A stretch of 64,000 nucleotides of DNA from Bradyrhizobium hereditatis (GCF_020329435.1 NZ_JAGKJK010000015.1:62001-126000), one strand, 5' to 3'. Positions 41,583 through 51,216 are shown, counted from the first letter of the stretch. Notes: generated from the letters alone by a model not told the origin. Program-made: numbers and translations.

Positions 41583-44423
41583 TCACGCGTACTTGCCGTG
41601 GCAGTGCTTGAACTTCTTGCCGCTGCCGCAGGGGCAATCCTCGTTGCGGCCGACCTTGCCCCAACTTGCGGGGTTTTTCGGATCGCGATCGGCCGCGGTG
41701 ACATGAGGCACCAGCGAGGCGCTGGCGAAGGCCAACTCGTCCTCGCCGGTATTCGGATCGAACTTGTGCGCCTCCATCGCCGGCAGCACTGGCTGCTGCT
41801 CTTCTGGCGGCACGATCTCGACGCGGATCAGTTGCGCGGTGACCGCTTCGCGAAGATGCGCGCCCATGGTCTCGAACAGATTGAAGGCTTCCAGCTTGTA
41901 TTCCTGCAGCGGATCGCGCTGGCCGTAGCCGCGCAGGCCGATCACCTGGCGCAGATGGTCGAGCATGATCAGATGCTCGCGCCAGAGATGATCCAACGTC
42001 TGCAGGAGAATAGTTTTCTCGACGTAACGCATCACGTCGGGGCCCCATTGCGCGACCTTGGCCGCCATGCGCTCATCGACGTGCTTCTCGATGCGGGCCA
42101 GCAGTTCCTCGTCGGCGATGCCCTCTTCCTTGGCCCATTCGTCGACCGGAAGATCGACGTCGAGCACGCGCTTCAACTCTTCCTTCAGGCCCGCAGTATC
42201 CCACTGCTCGGCATAGGCATGCTCGGGGATGTGCTTGGCGACTACGTCGTCGATGAAGGCGTGGCGCATGTCGGTCACGGTCTCGGCGACGCTCTCGTCC
42301 TTCATCAGGTCGATGCGCTGGTCGAAGATCGCCTTGCGCTGGTCGTTCTGGACGTTGTCGAACTTGAGCAGGTTCTTGCGGATGTCGAAGTTGCGAGCCT
42401 CGACCTTCTGCTGCGCCTTTTCCAGTGCCTTGTTGATCCAGGGATGGATGATGGCCTCGCCCTCTTTGAGGCCGAGCCGCTGCAGCATGGTGTCGAGCCG
42501 GTCGGAGCCGAAGATCCGCATCAGGTCGTCTTCCAGCGACAGGAAGAACTTTGAGCGCCCCGGATCGCCCTGACGGCCGGAACGGCCGCGGAGCTGATTG
42601 TCGATGCGGCGGGATTCGTGGCGTTCGGAGCCGATGATGTAGAGCCCGCCAGGCTTGGCCACGGTCTTGGCCGGCTTCGAGCCCTTGGCTGGCTCGACCT
42701 CCACCGCTTCCTCCGCCTTCAGCACGATCTCGCGGAAGCGCTCGATGTCGGCCTTGATCTGCTCGATCTTCTTGGCCTTCTCGGCCTCATCGGTGATGTT
42801 GGCGGTCTCCTGCTGGATCCGCATATCGAGCGAGCCGCCGAGCTTGATGTCGGTGCCGCGGCCGGCCATGTTGGTCGCGATCGTGATCGCGCCGGGAACG
42901 CCGGCTTCGGCGACGATATAGGCTTCCTGTTCGTGGAAGCGCGCGTTCAAGACTGCGAACAGCTTGGCCGGCTTGCCGGCGCGCGCCGCGGCATAGAGCT
43001 TCTCCAGCGCGACATCGTTGCCGAAGTCGATCTGTTTGTAGCCGTGCTTCTTCAGATATTCGGCCAGCACTTCCGACTTTTCGATCGATGCGGTGCCGAC
43101 CAGCACCGGCTGCAGCCGCTTATTGGCGCGCTCGATCTCGGCCAGGATCGCGGCGTATTTCTCGCCCTGGGTGCGGTAGACCTCGTCGTCCTCGTCGAGA
43201 CGCGCCACCGGCACGTTGGTCGGGATTTCCACGACCTCAAGCTTGTAGATGTCGAACAATTCGTCGGCTTCGGTCGCGGCCGTACCGGTCATGCCCGACA
43301 GCTTTTCGTACATGCGGAAATAATTCTGGAACGTGATCGACGCCAGCGTCTGGTTTTCCGGCTGGACCTGGACGTGCTCCTTGGCTTCCAGCGCCTGGTG
43401 CAGGCCTTCGGAATAGCGCCGGCCCGGCATCATGCGTCCCGTGAACTCGTCGATGATGATGACTTCGCCATCGCGGACGATGTAGTCCTTGTCGCGGGTG
43501 AACAGCGAGTGCGCCCGCAGCGCCTGGTTGACGTGGTGCACGACCGAGACGTTCTCGACGTCGTAGAGCGACTCGCCCTTGAGCTGGCCGGCATCGCGCA
43601 GCAGCGTCTCGATCTTCTCCATGCCGCCTTCGGTCAGCGTCACCGTGCGCTGCTTCTCGTCGACCTCGTAGTCGGTCTTCTTCTCCAGCTTCGGCATGAA
43701 GGTGTCGATGGTGTTGTAGAAGTCCGAGCGGTCGTCGAGCGGACCGGAGATGATCAGCGGCGTGCGCGCTTCATCGATCAGGATCGAGTCGACTTCGTCG
43801 ACGATCGCGTAATAGTGCCCGCGCTGGACCATGTCCTCCAGACGGTACTTCATGTTGTCGCGCAGATAGTCGAAGCCGTATTCGTTGTTGGTCCCGTAAG
43901 TGATGTCGCAGCCGTAGGCGGCCTTGCGCTCGGAATCGTCAAGGCCATGCACGATCACGCCGGTGCTCATTCCGAGGAAGGAATAGATCTGGCCCATCCA
44001 GGCGGAGTCGCGGCGGGCGAGGTAATCGTTGACGGTGACGACATGGACGCCGCGGCCGGCGAGCGCGTTCAGATAGACCGCGAGCGTTGCGACCAGCGTC
44101 TTGCCTTCGCCGGTCTTCATCTCGGCGATGTCGCCCTCGTGCAGCACCATGCCGCCGATCAGCTGGACGTCGAAATGCCGCTGGCCGAGAGTGCGCTTGG
44201 CGGCCTCGCGAACGGTGGCGAAGGCCGGCACCAGGATATCGTCGAGCGTCTTGCCTTCAGCGAGCTGCTGGCGGAACTCGGCGGTGCGCGCTTTCAGCGC
44301 CTCGTCGGAGAGCGCGGCGACCTCGGGCTCAAGCGCGTTGATCGCATTGACGCGGGACTGGTATCCCCTCACCCGCCGGTCGTTGGCGGAGCCGAAAAAC
44401 TTGCGGGCGAGCGCGCCTATCAT
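41583..44423 (-). CDS. secA: Preprotein translocase ATPase SecA
   Basis: 946 residues, full length. ATPase motor that drives unfolded proteins through SecYEG. Walker A TGEGKT (104-109), DEVD (209-212), the preprotein crosslinking domain and helical wing are present (VVEIPTNVPVARLDEDD and GGLYIIGSERHESRRIDNQ as landmarks). The C-terminal zinc motif is complete: C930-x-C932...C941-H942 in CPCGSGKKFKHCHGKYA, which binds SecB and lipids. It is divergent from the parvulin gene. No clear intrinsic terminator follows it. Confidence 0.98.
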   Translation of the reverse strand: MIGALARKFFGSANDRRVRGYQSRVNAINALEPEVAALSDEALKARTAEFRQQLAEGKTLDDILVPAFATVREAAKRTLGQRHFDVQLIGGMVLHEGDIAEMKTGEGKTLVATLAVYLNALAGRGVHVVTVNDYLARRDSAWMGQIYSFLGMSTGVIVHGLDDSERKAAYGCDITYGTNNEYGFDYLRDNMKYRLEDMVQRGHYYAIVDEVDSILIDEARTPLIISGPLDDRSDFYNTIDTFMPKLEKKTDYEVDEKQRTVTLTEGGMEKIETLLRDAGQLKGESLYDVENVSVVHHVNQALRAHSLFTRDKDYIVRDGEVIIIDEFTGRMMPGRRYSEGLHQALEAKEHVQVQPENQTLASITFQNYFRMYEKLSGMTGTAATEADELFDIYKLEVVEIPTNVPVARLDEDDEVYRTQGEKYAAILAEIERANKRLQPVLVGTASIEKSEVLAEYLKKHGYKQIDFGNDVALEKLYAAARAGKPAKLFAVLNARFHEQEAYIVAEAGVPGAITIATNMAGRGTDIKLGGSLDMRIQQETANITDEAEKAKKIEQIKADIERFREIVLKAEEAVEVEPAKGSKPAKTVAKPGGLYIIGSERHESRRIDNQLRGRSGRQGDPGRSKFFLSLEDDLMRIFGSDRLDTMLQRLGLKEGEAIIHPWINKALEKAQQKVEARNFDIRKNLLKFDNVQNDQRKAIFDQRIDLMKDESVAETVTDMRHAFIDDVVAKHIPEHAYAEQWDTAGLKEELKRVLDVDLPVDEWAKEEGIADEELLARIEKHVDERMAAKVAQWGPDVMRYVEKTILLQTLDHLWREHLIMLDHLRQVIGLRGYGQRDPLQEYKLEAFNLFETMGAHLREAVTAQLIRVEIVPPEEQQPVLPAMEAHKFDPNTGEDELAFASASLVPHVTAADRDPKNPASWGKVGRNEDCPCGSGKKFKHCHGKYA

Positions 44424-44771
44424 GCCAATTCCTGCCTTTGCCGTTACTTGCGTTGCAAGCCGTGACGTGGTCCACCAAGTTGCCTATCAACTCACCGTGA
44501 CGCATCGCGGCAAATACCCCGTTCCGGGGCTCATCCGCCTAATGAGTGGGAATTAAGCAATCCAAGGTTCAACGGCAAAAAACGCAGTAAAATAAGCGCT
44601 ATCGCCGCCGTACGATCCGGCACAGATATGGCTGGGTCGGGACCTTGTCAACGTTCGTCCATCTGTCAAGGAATTCATCATTTTGACAGACTTTTCGCGT
44701 TGCCAAGGCCGCTTGATTGGGCGAGTGTCCCGCCGCCTTTGGCGCCCCTTCCTTCAAGACAAGGACTTTCC
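44424..44771. other. 348-base divergent gap between secA and the parvulin gene
   Basis: No gene, dispersed repeat or RNA gene was recognised. It must contain two divergent promoters. A TTGACA at 44683-44688 has no convincing -10 partner at 17 bases. Confidence 0.5.
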
Positions 44772-45701
44772 ATGACCACCTCGTTCCCGGAAACGAAAAC
44801 CGGCCTGCGCTTCGGCACGGCCATGCGGGTTTCTTTGGCCGCCACGGCCTGTCTGGCTGCGATCCTGACCGCCAGCCTGCCGGTTCGCGCCCAGGACAAC
44901 CCCGTTCTCGCCAAGGTTAACGGTGCGGAGATCCGCCAAAGCGACGTGGCACTCGCGGAAGAGGAGCTCGGCCCCAGCCTCGCGCAGATGGACCCCGCGA
45001 CCAAGAAGGACAATGTGCTGGCCTTCCTGATCGACCTGAAGATCGTCGCCAAGGCCGCCGAGGACAAGAAGCTCGAGAATTCCGAAGACTTCAAAAAGCG
45101 GCTGGCGTTCACGCGCAGCCGGCTTTTGATGGACAGCCTGCTCGCCACCGAGGGCAAGGCTGCGACCACCGAAGAGGCCATGAAGAAGGTCTATGAGGAG
45201 GCCGCCAAGCAGATCACCGGCGAAATGGAAGTCCATGCCCGTCACATCCTGGTCGAGACCGAGGACGAGGCCAAGGCGATCGCCGAAGAGCTGAAGAAGG
45301 GCGCCGACTTCGCCGAGCTGGCGAAGAAGAAGTCCAAGGATCCGGGCGCTTCCGATGGCGGCGATCTCGGCTTCTTCACCAAGGAGCAGATGGTGCCGGA
45401 ATTCTCCGCGGTCGCGTTCACGCTCGAGCCCGGCAAAATCTCCGATCCCGTCAAGTCGCAGTTCGGCTGGCACCTCATCAAGGTTGAGGAAAAGCGCGCC
45501 CGCAAGGCGCCCGAGTTCGAGCAGGTCAAGGCGCAGATCGAGACCTATGTGACGCGCAAGGCGCAGGCCGAATACGTCGCCAAGCTGCGCGAGGCCGCCA
45601 AGGTCGAGCGCATGGACAAGCCGGCGGAAGCTGCGAAGAGCGATGCCAAGCCGGATGCCGCCAAGCCTGGCGATTCCAAGATGGCGCCCGCGAAGAAGTA
45701 A
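44772..45701 (+). CDS. Parvulin-type peptidyl-prolyl isomerase (periplasmic)
   Basis: 309 residues from the ATG at 44772. A signal peptide (cleavage after about Ala40, PVRAQDN) directs it to the periplasm. A SurA-like N-terminal helical domain is followed by the PpiC rotamase domain (about 153-243: VHARHILVETEDEA, GGDLGFFTKEQMVPEFSAVA, FGWHLIKVEEKR). The C-terminal tail is Lys/Ala/Asp-rich. These proteins aid folding of exported proteins, fitting the neighbouring secA. It is followed by a GC-rich hairpin. Confidence 0.92.
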   Translation: MTTSFPETKTGLRFGTAMRVSLAATACLAAILTASLPVRAQDNPVLAKVNGAEIRQSDVALAEEELGPSLAQMDPATKKDNVLAFLIDLKIVAKAAEDKKLENSEDFKKRLAFTRSRLLMDSLLATEGKAATTEEAMKKVYEEAAKQITGEMEVHARHILVETEDEAKAIAEELKKGADFAELAKKKSKDPGASDGGDLGFFTKEQMVPEFSAVAFTLEPGKISDPVKSQFGWHLIKVEEKRARKAPEFEQVKAQIETYVTRKAQAEYVAKLREAAKVERMDKPAEAAKSDAKPDAAKPGDSKMAPAKK

Positions 45702-45746
45702 AAAATCGCTGTCACTTCTGCGAGACCAATAGTATTTACCATCGTC

Positions 45747-45772
45747 ATGGCCGGGCCGAAGCGCCCGGCCAT
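45747..45772. repeat. Hairpin of the GTCATGGCCGGG family after the parvulin gene
   Basis: ATGGCCGGG / CCCGGCCAT arms (9 bp) 45 bases past the stop codon. The adjoining GAAGACGTGGATGGCCGG (about 45805-45822) looks like the far end of a larger repeat unit. A single unpaired half-copy (GTCATGGCCGGGCTT) occurs at about 10748 after rpmB. It may serve as the terminator. Confidence 0.7.
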
Positions 45773-45863
45773 TCCATGTCTGGGCCATGCTGACCGGCCC
45801 CTGAAGACGTGGATGGCCGGCGCAAGTCGGGCCTGGATTGATCTGGTCGAATAAGGTGCTCGC

Positions 45864-47123
45864 ATGTCCACCACCGTTTCCCCCCTCGCCCCGACCGATG
45901 TGCCGGAGATGCCCGCGATTGCGGGTGTGAAACTCGCGACCGCCGCCGCCGGCATCCGCTACAAGGGGCGTACCGACGTGCTGCTCGCCGTGATGGACAA
46001 GGGCACCACGGTCGCCGGCGTCTTCACCAAGTCGAAATGCCCGTCCGCACCCGTTGAATGGTGCCGTGCCAAGCTCGGCCGGGGCGGATCTTCTAAGGGA
46101 GGATTTGCCCGCGCGCTGGTGGTGAATTCCGGCAACGCTAACGCGTTCACCGGCAAGACCGGCCGGCAGGCGACGGCGCTGACGGCGGCGATTGCATCCA
46201 AGGCTGTCAGTTGCAGCGCCAACGAGGTGTTCCTTGCCTCCACCGGCGTGATCGGCGAACCGCTCGACGCCACCAAGTTCGACGGCGTGCTGGCGACGCT
46301 GGCGGACACCGCCGCGCCTGACGATTGGATGGCGGCCGCGAAGGCCATCATGACGACAGACACTTTCCCGAAGGTCGCGACCGCCACCGTGAAGCTTGGC
46401 AAAACCAAGGTGACCATCAACGGCATGGCCAAGGGCGCCGGCATGATCGCGCCCGACATGGCGACCATGCTGTCCTTCGTGTTCACCGATGCGCCGCTCT
46501 CATCTTCCGTACTGCAGGCGCTGCTCAAAAGCGGCGTCGACGATACCTTCAACGCCATCACGATCGATAGCGATACGTCGACGTCGGACACGCTGCTGGC
46601 CTTCGCCACCGGCACGGCTGCGGCCGATGGCGCGCCGAAGATCAGCCGGGCCAGCGATCCCAGGCTGAAGGCGTTCGCCAAGGCGTTCCATGGTGTGCTG
46701 GCTAATTTGGCCGAACAGGTCGCCCGCGACGGCGAAGGCGCGCGCAAGCTGGTCGAGGTGATCGTCGAAGGCGCGACCACGAAAACCTCGGCGCGCAAGA
46801 TCGCGATGTCGATCGCGAATTCACCGCTGGTGAAAACGGCGATTGCGGGCGAAGACGCCAATTGGGGCCGCGTGGTAATGGCGGTCGGCAAGGCCGGCGA
46901 ACCCGCCAACCGCGACAAGCTCTCGATCTCGTTCAACGGCATCCGAGTCGCCAAGAGCGGCGCGCGCGATCCGTCCTACAACGAAGCCGAGGTTTCCGAG
47001 GTGATGAAAAGCCCGAAGATCCAGATCAAGGTTGGACTCGGCCTCGGCAAGGGCCGCGACCGTGTGCTGACCTGCGACCTCACCAAGGAATATGTCGCGA
47101 TCAACGGCGACTATCGCTCGTAA
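45864..47123 (+). CDS. argJ: Bifunctional ornithine acetyltransferase / N-acetylglutamate synthase
   Basis: 419 residues. It recycles the acetyl group from N-acetylornithine to glutamate in arginine synthesis. Self-cleavage occurs at the conserved Ala-Thr bond; here KGAGMIAPDMATMLSF places it at Ala200/Thr201, giving alpha and beta chains. Other signatures are VVNSGNANAFTG (about 86-97), FLASTGVIGEPL and NSPLVKTAIAGEDANWGRVV. Length and motifs are all normal. The mutT gene follows 16 bases downstream, so cotranscription is likely. Confidence 0.97.
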   Translation: MSTTVSPLAPTDVPEMPAIAGVKLATAAAGIRYKGRTDVLLAVMDKGTTVAGVFTKSKCPSAPVEWCRAKLGRGGSSKGGFARALVVNSGNANAFTGKTGRQATALTAAIASKAVSCSANEVFLASTGVIGEPLDATKFDGVLATLADTAAPDDWMAAAKAIMTTDTFPKVATATVKLGKTKVTINGMAKGAGMIAPDMATMLSFVFTDAPLSSSVLQALLKSGVDDTFNAITIDSDTSTSDTLLAFATGTAAADGAPKISRASDPRLKAFAKAFHGVLANLAEQVARDGEGARKLVEVIVEGATTKTSARKIAMSIANSPLVKTAIAGEDANWGRVVMAVGKAGEPANRDKLSISFNGIRVAKSGARDPSYNEAEVSEVMKSPKIQIKVGLGLGKGRDRVLTCDLTKEYVAINGDYRS

Positions 47124-47138
47124 GCGAGATAGCGGCGC

Positions 47139-47549
47139 ATGGCTGACATCAAGCTCACTCTCGTCGTCGCCTGCGCCCTCATCGACGTCGACAAGCGCGT
47201 GCTGATCGCGCAACGGCCCGAGGGCAAGGCGCTAGCGGGCCTCTGGGAATTTCCCGGCGGCAAGGTCGAGCCCGGCGAACGACCGGAGCAGACGCTGATC
47301 CGCGAACTGCATGAGGAACTCGGCATCGATGTCAGCGAGCCCTGCCTGGCGCCGCTGACCTTTGCCAGCTACGCCTACGACAGCTTTCATCTGTTGATGC
47401 CGCTCTACATCTGCCGGCGCTGGGAAGGCATGGTTGTTGCCCGCGAGGGCCAGCAACTGGCCTGGGTCCGCGCCAACAAGCTGCGCGACTATCCGATGCC
47501 GCCCGCGGATATTCCGCTGATCCCGCATCTGATTGATTTGTTGATGTGA
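47139..47549 (+). CDS. mutT: MutT-type Nudix hydrolase (8-oxo-dGTP diphosphatase)
   Basis: 136 residues. Removes oxidised 8-oxo-dGTP from the nucleotide pool. The Nudix box is complete: GGKVEPGERPEQTLIRELHE (about 38-57) followed by ELGID. LIAQRPEGKALAGLWEFPGG is the MutT-specific opening. It is placed directly after argJ, as in many rhizobia. Confidence 0.93.
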   Translation: MADIKLTLVVACALIDVDKRVLIAQRPEGKALAGLWEFPGGKVEPGERPEQTLIRELHEELGIDVSEPCLAPLTFASYAYDSFHLLMPLYICRRWEGMVVAREGQQLAWVRANKLRDYPMPPADIPLIPHLIDLLM

Positions 47550-47568
47550 GCTGGCGCATGCCACTGTC

Positions 47569-47591
47569 ATGCCCGGACTTGATCCGGGCAT
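47569..47591. terminator. Hairpin between convergent mutT and methyltransferase genes
   Basis: ATGCCCGGA / TCCGGGCAT arms (9 bp, 5-base loop) 20 bases past the mutT stop codon. It belongs to a GTCATGCCCGG repeat family common in these genomes by recollection. No uridine tail. Confidence 0.6.
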
Positions 47592-47725
47592 CCATCAACT
47601 TCAAAGAGTCTTCCAGCGCAGCGGCTCTTCGGCGGCACGTACAGCCCGGATACAAAATCGCGAAAACAACCCCATGCAAAGTAGAATGGGGCCCTGCTCG
47701 CGGCTTCCGCCAAGGGAATTGCGCG

Positions 47726-48571
47726 TCAATTACGCTTCGCCCGCTGCACTGCCGCCTCGAGACTTGCTTTCGCCGAGCCCGGCCGCAGCGGTTTCTGCTG
47801 GCTCTCATGCGGCGCCCAGCCGGACAGCCAGATCACATCGAAAGTCGCGCGGATGCGACCATCAGGATCGGCAAACCGCTCGCCGTAGATCTGCGCCATC
47901 CGTAGCATGGTGGCGCGGCGGGTCGGCGTGCGCCGGCGCTCGACCAGAATATTGCTTGCACCCATCCGCCGGAGATCGGCCATCAGCGCAAACGCGTTGT
48001 CGTAGCGCACCACGACGCGATCGACGTCTGTCACGGGCAGCGCAAGGCCCGCGCGCTGCAGGAGGCCGCCGATGTCGCGCAGATCCGCAAACGGCGCGAC
48101 GCGCGGCGACACGCCGCCCTCGCATTCAGCTTCCGCCGCGGCAAAGGATTGCCTGAGTTCGGTCAGCGTATCGCCGCCGATCATCGCCGCCAGCAAGAGC
48201 CCGTCCGGCCTCAACGCGCGGCGGATTTGCGCAAGAACGCCGGGCAGATCGTTGACGAACTGAAGGGCGAGCGCGGAGGCGGCGAGATCGAGCGATTCCG
48301 GCTGTAATGGTAGAACTTCCGATGCAGCGACATCGATGCGTTCGATCGATTGGAAACGATTGATCAGCGGCTTTTGCAGGAGTTCGCCCGGCGTCCAGAT
48401 ATCAGCCACATTGGCAAAACCGCGCGTCACCGCCTGCAACCGCTCTTCAAAATCCTCCCTGACACGATCGAGCAAAAACGTCACCGGCCCGCCACGCCGC
48501 GCGCGATCGAGCCGCGCGCGCAAGAGCGCTCGGTCGAACAGAATGGGTGCGCTTGTCGGGTTCGAAGCCAT
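47726..48571 (-). CDS. Class I SAM-dependent methyltransferase (BioC/NDUFAF5-like)
   Basis: 281 residues from the ATG at 48571; a longer frame adds a poorly coding stretch. It starts NPTSAPILFDRALLRARLDR and lacks the usual glycine-rich motif I; instead the post-motif region shows LDLAASALALQFVNDLPGVL (about 94-113) and LRPDGLLLAAMIGGDTL, the pattern of the mitochondrial NDUFAF5/C20orf7 group. NDUFAF5 hydroxylates a complex I subunit, and BioC methylates malonyl-ACP; which role applies here is open. It is convergent with mutT and divergent from comF. Confidence 0.8.
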   Translation of the reverse strand: MASNPTSAPILFDRALLRARLDRARRGGPVTFLLDRVREDFEERLQAVTRGFANVADIWTPGELLQKPLINRFQSIERIDVAASEVLPLQPESLDLAASALALQFVNDLPGVLAQIRRALRPDGLLLAAMIGGDTLTELRQSFAAAEAECEGGVSPRVAPFADLRDIGGLLQRAGLALPVTDVDRVVVRYDNAFALMADLRRMGASNILVERRRTPTRRATMLRMAQIYGERFADPDGRIRATFDVIWLSGWAPHESQQKPLRPGSAKASLEAAVQRAKRN

Positions 48572-48649
48572 GCGGGGTTGGTACGCCGCCTGCCTATCTC
48601 TGGCAATGCCGCGCTTGAGCCGCAGGTGGCACAGCATTAGCCTCGCGCC

Positions 48650-49459
48650 ATGGACGCCGAGACATCACCATCACGCTCCATCTATAGCCATCTCCGCGGC
48701 GCGCTCGGCGCCTGCCGCGATATGTTGGCGCATCTGCCGCGGCTTGCGCTCGACATCGCGCTGCCGACGCAGTGCGTCTCCTGCCGTGAGCCGGTCGATG
48801 GCGAGGGCGTCTGCGCTTCGTGCTGGGCGAGACTGTCGTTCATCGCGCCGCCTTACTGCCCGCGGCTCGGCATACCTTTTGTGTATGATCCCGGTCCGGA
48901 ATTGCTGTCGATGGAGGCGATCGCGAGCCCGCCGGCCTATCAGCGCGCCCGCGCCGCGGTGCGCTACGACGACGTCGCCCGCACGCTGGTTCATTCGCTG
49001 AAATACCAGGACCGCACCGATCTGGCGCCCGCGATGGGCCGTTGGATGGCCCGCGCCGGCAAGGAGTTGCTCGAGGAAGCCGACGTGCTGGTGCCGGTTC
49101 CTCTGCATTGGCGGCGCGGGTGGAGCCGCCGCTACAACCAGTCCGGCGCGCTGGCACGGGTGATTTCGCGGCAAAGCGGCGTGAAACTGGCCGCCGAGGC
49201 GCTCCGCCGCATCCGTTCCACCGAGCAGCAGATCGGGCTGTCCCGGCCACAGCGCGCCGCGAATGTTCAAGGCGCATTCAAGGTCGCCCCCGAGCGCAGC
49301 CATGACATTGCCGGCCGCCGTGTCATCGTGGTTGATGATGTCTTGACATCAGGCGCCACGGCGGATGCGTGCGCCCGCGCCCTGCTCCGCGCCAAGGCTG
49401 CGCAGGTCGACGTGCTGGTATTCGCGCGGGTTGTGGACAGCCACCGGGCTCCCATATAA
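48650..49459 (+). CDS. comF: ComF family phosphoribosyltransferase-like protein
   Basis: 269 residues. A double zinc-finger-like region (CVSCREPVDGEGVCASC, about 38-54) is followed by a phosphoribosyltransferase fold: VPVPLHWRRGWSRRYNQSG (about 146) and the PRPP loop VIVVDDVLTSGATADAC (about 224-240). ComF relatives take part in DNA uptake; the enzymatic role is unclear. It is divergent from the methyltransferase gene by 78 bases and followed by grxC at 26 bases. Confidence 0.9.
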   Translation: MDAETSPSRSIYSHLRGALGACRDMLAHLPRLALDIALPTQCVSCREPVDGEGVCASCWARLSFIAPPYCPRLGIPFVYDPGPELLSMEAIASPPAYQRARAAVRYDDVARTLVHSLKYQDRTDLAPAMGRWMARAGKELLEEADVLVPVPLHWRRGWSRRYNQSGALARVISRQSGVKLAAEALRRIRSTEQQIGLSRPQRAANVQGAFKVAPERSHDIAGRRVIVVDDVLTSGATADACARALLRAKAAQVDVLVFARVVDSHRAPI

Positions 49460-49485
49460 TTCAAAGACTTGTCAAATCAGAGCGC

Positions 49486-49764
49486 ATGATGACTGCTGCT
49501 GTTGAAATCTATACCCGCCCGGGCTGCGGCTATTGCACCGCAGCCAAATCGCTGCTGACGCGCAAGAATGCCGCGTTCACCGAGTTCAACGTGGCGACCG
49601 ACGCGTCCTATCGCGACGAGATGTACGACCGCGCCGGACACGGCTCTACCTTCCCCCAGATATTCATCGGCACGACCCATGTCGGCGGCTGTGATGAGCT
49701 TTATGCGCTGGATCGCGCGGGCAAGCTCGACGGCCTGCTGGCGGGAGAAAAGGCCTCCTCATGA
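49486..49764 (+). CDS. grxC: Glutaredoxin 3 (dithiol)
   Basis: 92 residues from ATG 49486 (a second ATG follows directly). Thioredoxin-fold disulfide reductase with active site CGYC (Cys14, Cys17), conserved TFPQIFIGTTHVGGCDEL (cis-Pro and GG loop, about 54-71). It reduces protein disulfides and mixed glutathione disulfides. The stop overlaps the start of the nitrilase gene (ATGA at 49761), so the two are translationally coupled; nitrilase/DUF1178 follow as one operon. Confidence 0.95.
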   Translation: MMTAAVEIYTRPGCGYCTAAKSLLTRKNAAFTEFNVATDASYRDEMYDRAGHGSTFPQIFIGTTHVGGCDELYALDRAGKLDGLLAGEKASS

Positions 49765-50639
49765 GCGCTGGCGCGACCTTTACCGCGGCCATGGTGCAGA
49801 TGCGCACCGGGCTGTTACCCGAGCCGAGCCTTGAGCAGGGCATCAGCCTGATCCGCGAAGCGGCGGCGCAGGGCGCCGACTATGTGCTCACGCCCGAGGT
49901 GAGCAACATGATGCAGCTGAACCGCAAGGCGCTGTTCGAGCATCTCGCATCAGAGGAAGACGATCTCTCGCTGAAAGCCTATCGCGCGCTGGCCGCGGAA
50001 CTGAAGATCCATCTCCATATCGGCTCGCTGGCGCTGCGCTTTTCGCCGGAGCGCGCTGTCAACCGTTCGTTCCTGATCGGGCCCGATGGCAATCTGCTCG
50101 CGAGCTACGACAAGATCCATATGTTCGATATCGATCTGCCCGGCGGCGAGAGCTATCGCGAGTCCGCCAACTACCAGCCGGGTGAGACGGCGGTGATTTC
50201 AGACCTGCCGTGGGGTCGGATCGGGCTGACGATCTGCTATGACGTCCGTTTCCCCGCCCTCTATCGGGCGCTGGCGGAGGCCGGCGCATCATTCCTCACG
50301 GTCCCCTCGGCCTTCACGAAGAAGACCGGCGAAGCGCATTGGCACACGCTGCTGCGCGCCCGAGCCATCGAGAACGGCTGCTTCGTGTTCGCGGCAGCAC
50401 AGGCCGGCATGCATGAGAACCAGCGCGAGACCTACGGGCATTCGCTGATCATCGGACCTTGGGGCCAAATTCTCGCCGAGGGCGGCGTCGAGCCCGGCGT
50501 GTTCCTCGCCGAGATCGATACCTCGAAGGTCGAGGCGGCCCGCAGAAGCGTGCCGTCGCTGCAGCATGGCAGGCGCTTCGGCATCGCCGACCCCAAGGCC
50601 GGCCCCGAGCATCTGCATCTCGTCCGGGGTTCGGCATGA
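49761..50639 (+). CDS. Carbon-nitrogen hydrolase (Nit1/NitFhit-like)
   Basis: 292 residues. The nitrilase triad is intact: Glu46 (LTPEVSN), Lys118 (YDKIHMFDIDLP) and Cys159 (GLTICYDVRFP). The IHMFDIDLPGGESYRES segment marks the Nit1/Nit2 branch, members of which remove deaminated glutathione, a metabolite-repair reaction. That fits its place directly after the glutaredoxin gene. Exact substrate is inferred from branch, not shown. ATGA overlaps at both ends (with grxC and DUF1178). Confidence 0.92.
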   Translation: MSAGATFTAAMVQMRTGLLPEPSLEQGISLIREAAAQGADYVLTPEVSNMMQLNRKALFEHLASEEDDLSLKAYRALAAELKIHLHIGSLALRFSPERAVNRSFLIGPDGNLLASYDKIHMFDIDLPGGESYRESANYQPGETAVISDLPWGRIGLTICYDVRFPALYRALAEAGASFLTVPSAFTKKTGEAHWHTLLRARAIENGCFVFAAAQAGMHENQRETYGHSLIIGPWGQILAEGGVEPGVFLAEIDTSKVEAARRSVPSLQHGRRFGIADPKAGPEHLHLVRGSA

Positions 50640-51100
50640 TCCGCTACAACCTTCGCTGCGAGAAAGGCCATGCTTTCGAAAGCTGGTTTCAGAGCTCCGC
50701 GGCTTATGAAAGCCAGGAAAAGCGCAAGCTGGTGAGTTGCCCTTCCTGTGGCTCGGTCAAGGTCGAGCGTGCGATCATGGCCCCGCAGATCGTGAGCAAG
50801 AAGGGCCGCGAAGCTGCGCCCGCTCGGGGTGCTGCCGATGCCGCGGGAGCAGAATCGACACCGCTCCTGATGGCGCAGGAGCGCGAGCTGCGCGCCAAGC
50901 TGAAGGAACTGCGCGATCACATCATAAAGAATGCCGACAATGTCGGCGAACGCTTCCCCAACGAGGCGCGAAAGATGCACTACGGCGATATCGAGCATCG
51001 CCCGATCTACGGCGAAGCCTCCCCGGAAGAAGCGCGCGCGCTGATCGATGAAGGCGTCGAGGTCTCGCCGCTGCCGGTGCTGCCGGACGATCGGAATTAA
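50636..51100 (+). CDS. DUF1178 family protein
   Basis: 154 residues. The opening MIRYNLRCEKGHAFESWFQS and CPSCGSVKVERAIMAP form a zinc-ribbon-like part with Cys8, Cys35 and Cys38. The rest is an Ala-rich linker and a conserved end (NADNVGERFPNEARKMHYGD, RPIYGEASPEEA). The protein belongs to DUF1178, typical of proteobacteria, with no known function. Its ATG overlaps the nitrilase stop. A longer frame upstream lies within the nitrilase gene and is rejected. Confidence 0.92.
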   Translation: MIRYNLRCEKGHAFESWFQSSAAYESQEKRKLVSCPSCGSVKVERAIMAPQIVSKKGREAAPARGAADAAGAESTPLLMAQERELRAKLKELRDHIIKNADNVGERFPNEARKMHYGDIEHRPIYGEASPEEARALIDEGVEVSPLPVLPDDRN

Positions 51101-51114
51101 AGTGCCCACTCTCT

Positions 51115-51199
51115 CGTCATTGCGAGGGGCGAAGCGACGAAGCAATCCATCTTCGTGCTTGCTGCGCTATGGATTGCTTCGCTTCGCTCGCAATGACGG
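51115..51199. repeat. Palindromic repeat, CATTGCGAG family (copy 4)
   Basis: CGTCATTGCGAGGGGCGAAG, CGACGAAGCAATCCA and the mirrored TGGATTGCTTCGCTTCGCTC, GCAATGACG. It lies 14 bases past the DUF1178 stop and 17 before that of the convergent EamA gene. Confidence 0.88.
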
Positions 51200-51216
51200 T
51201 TGGAGCTAAGTTCGAA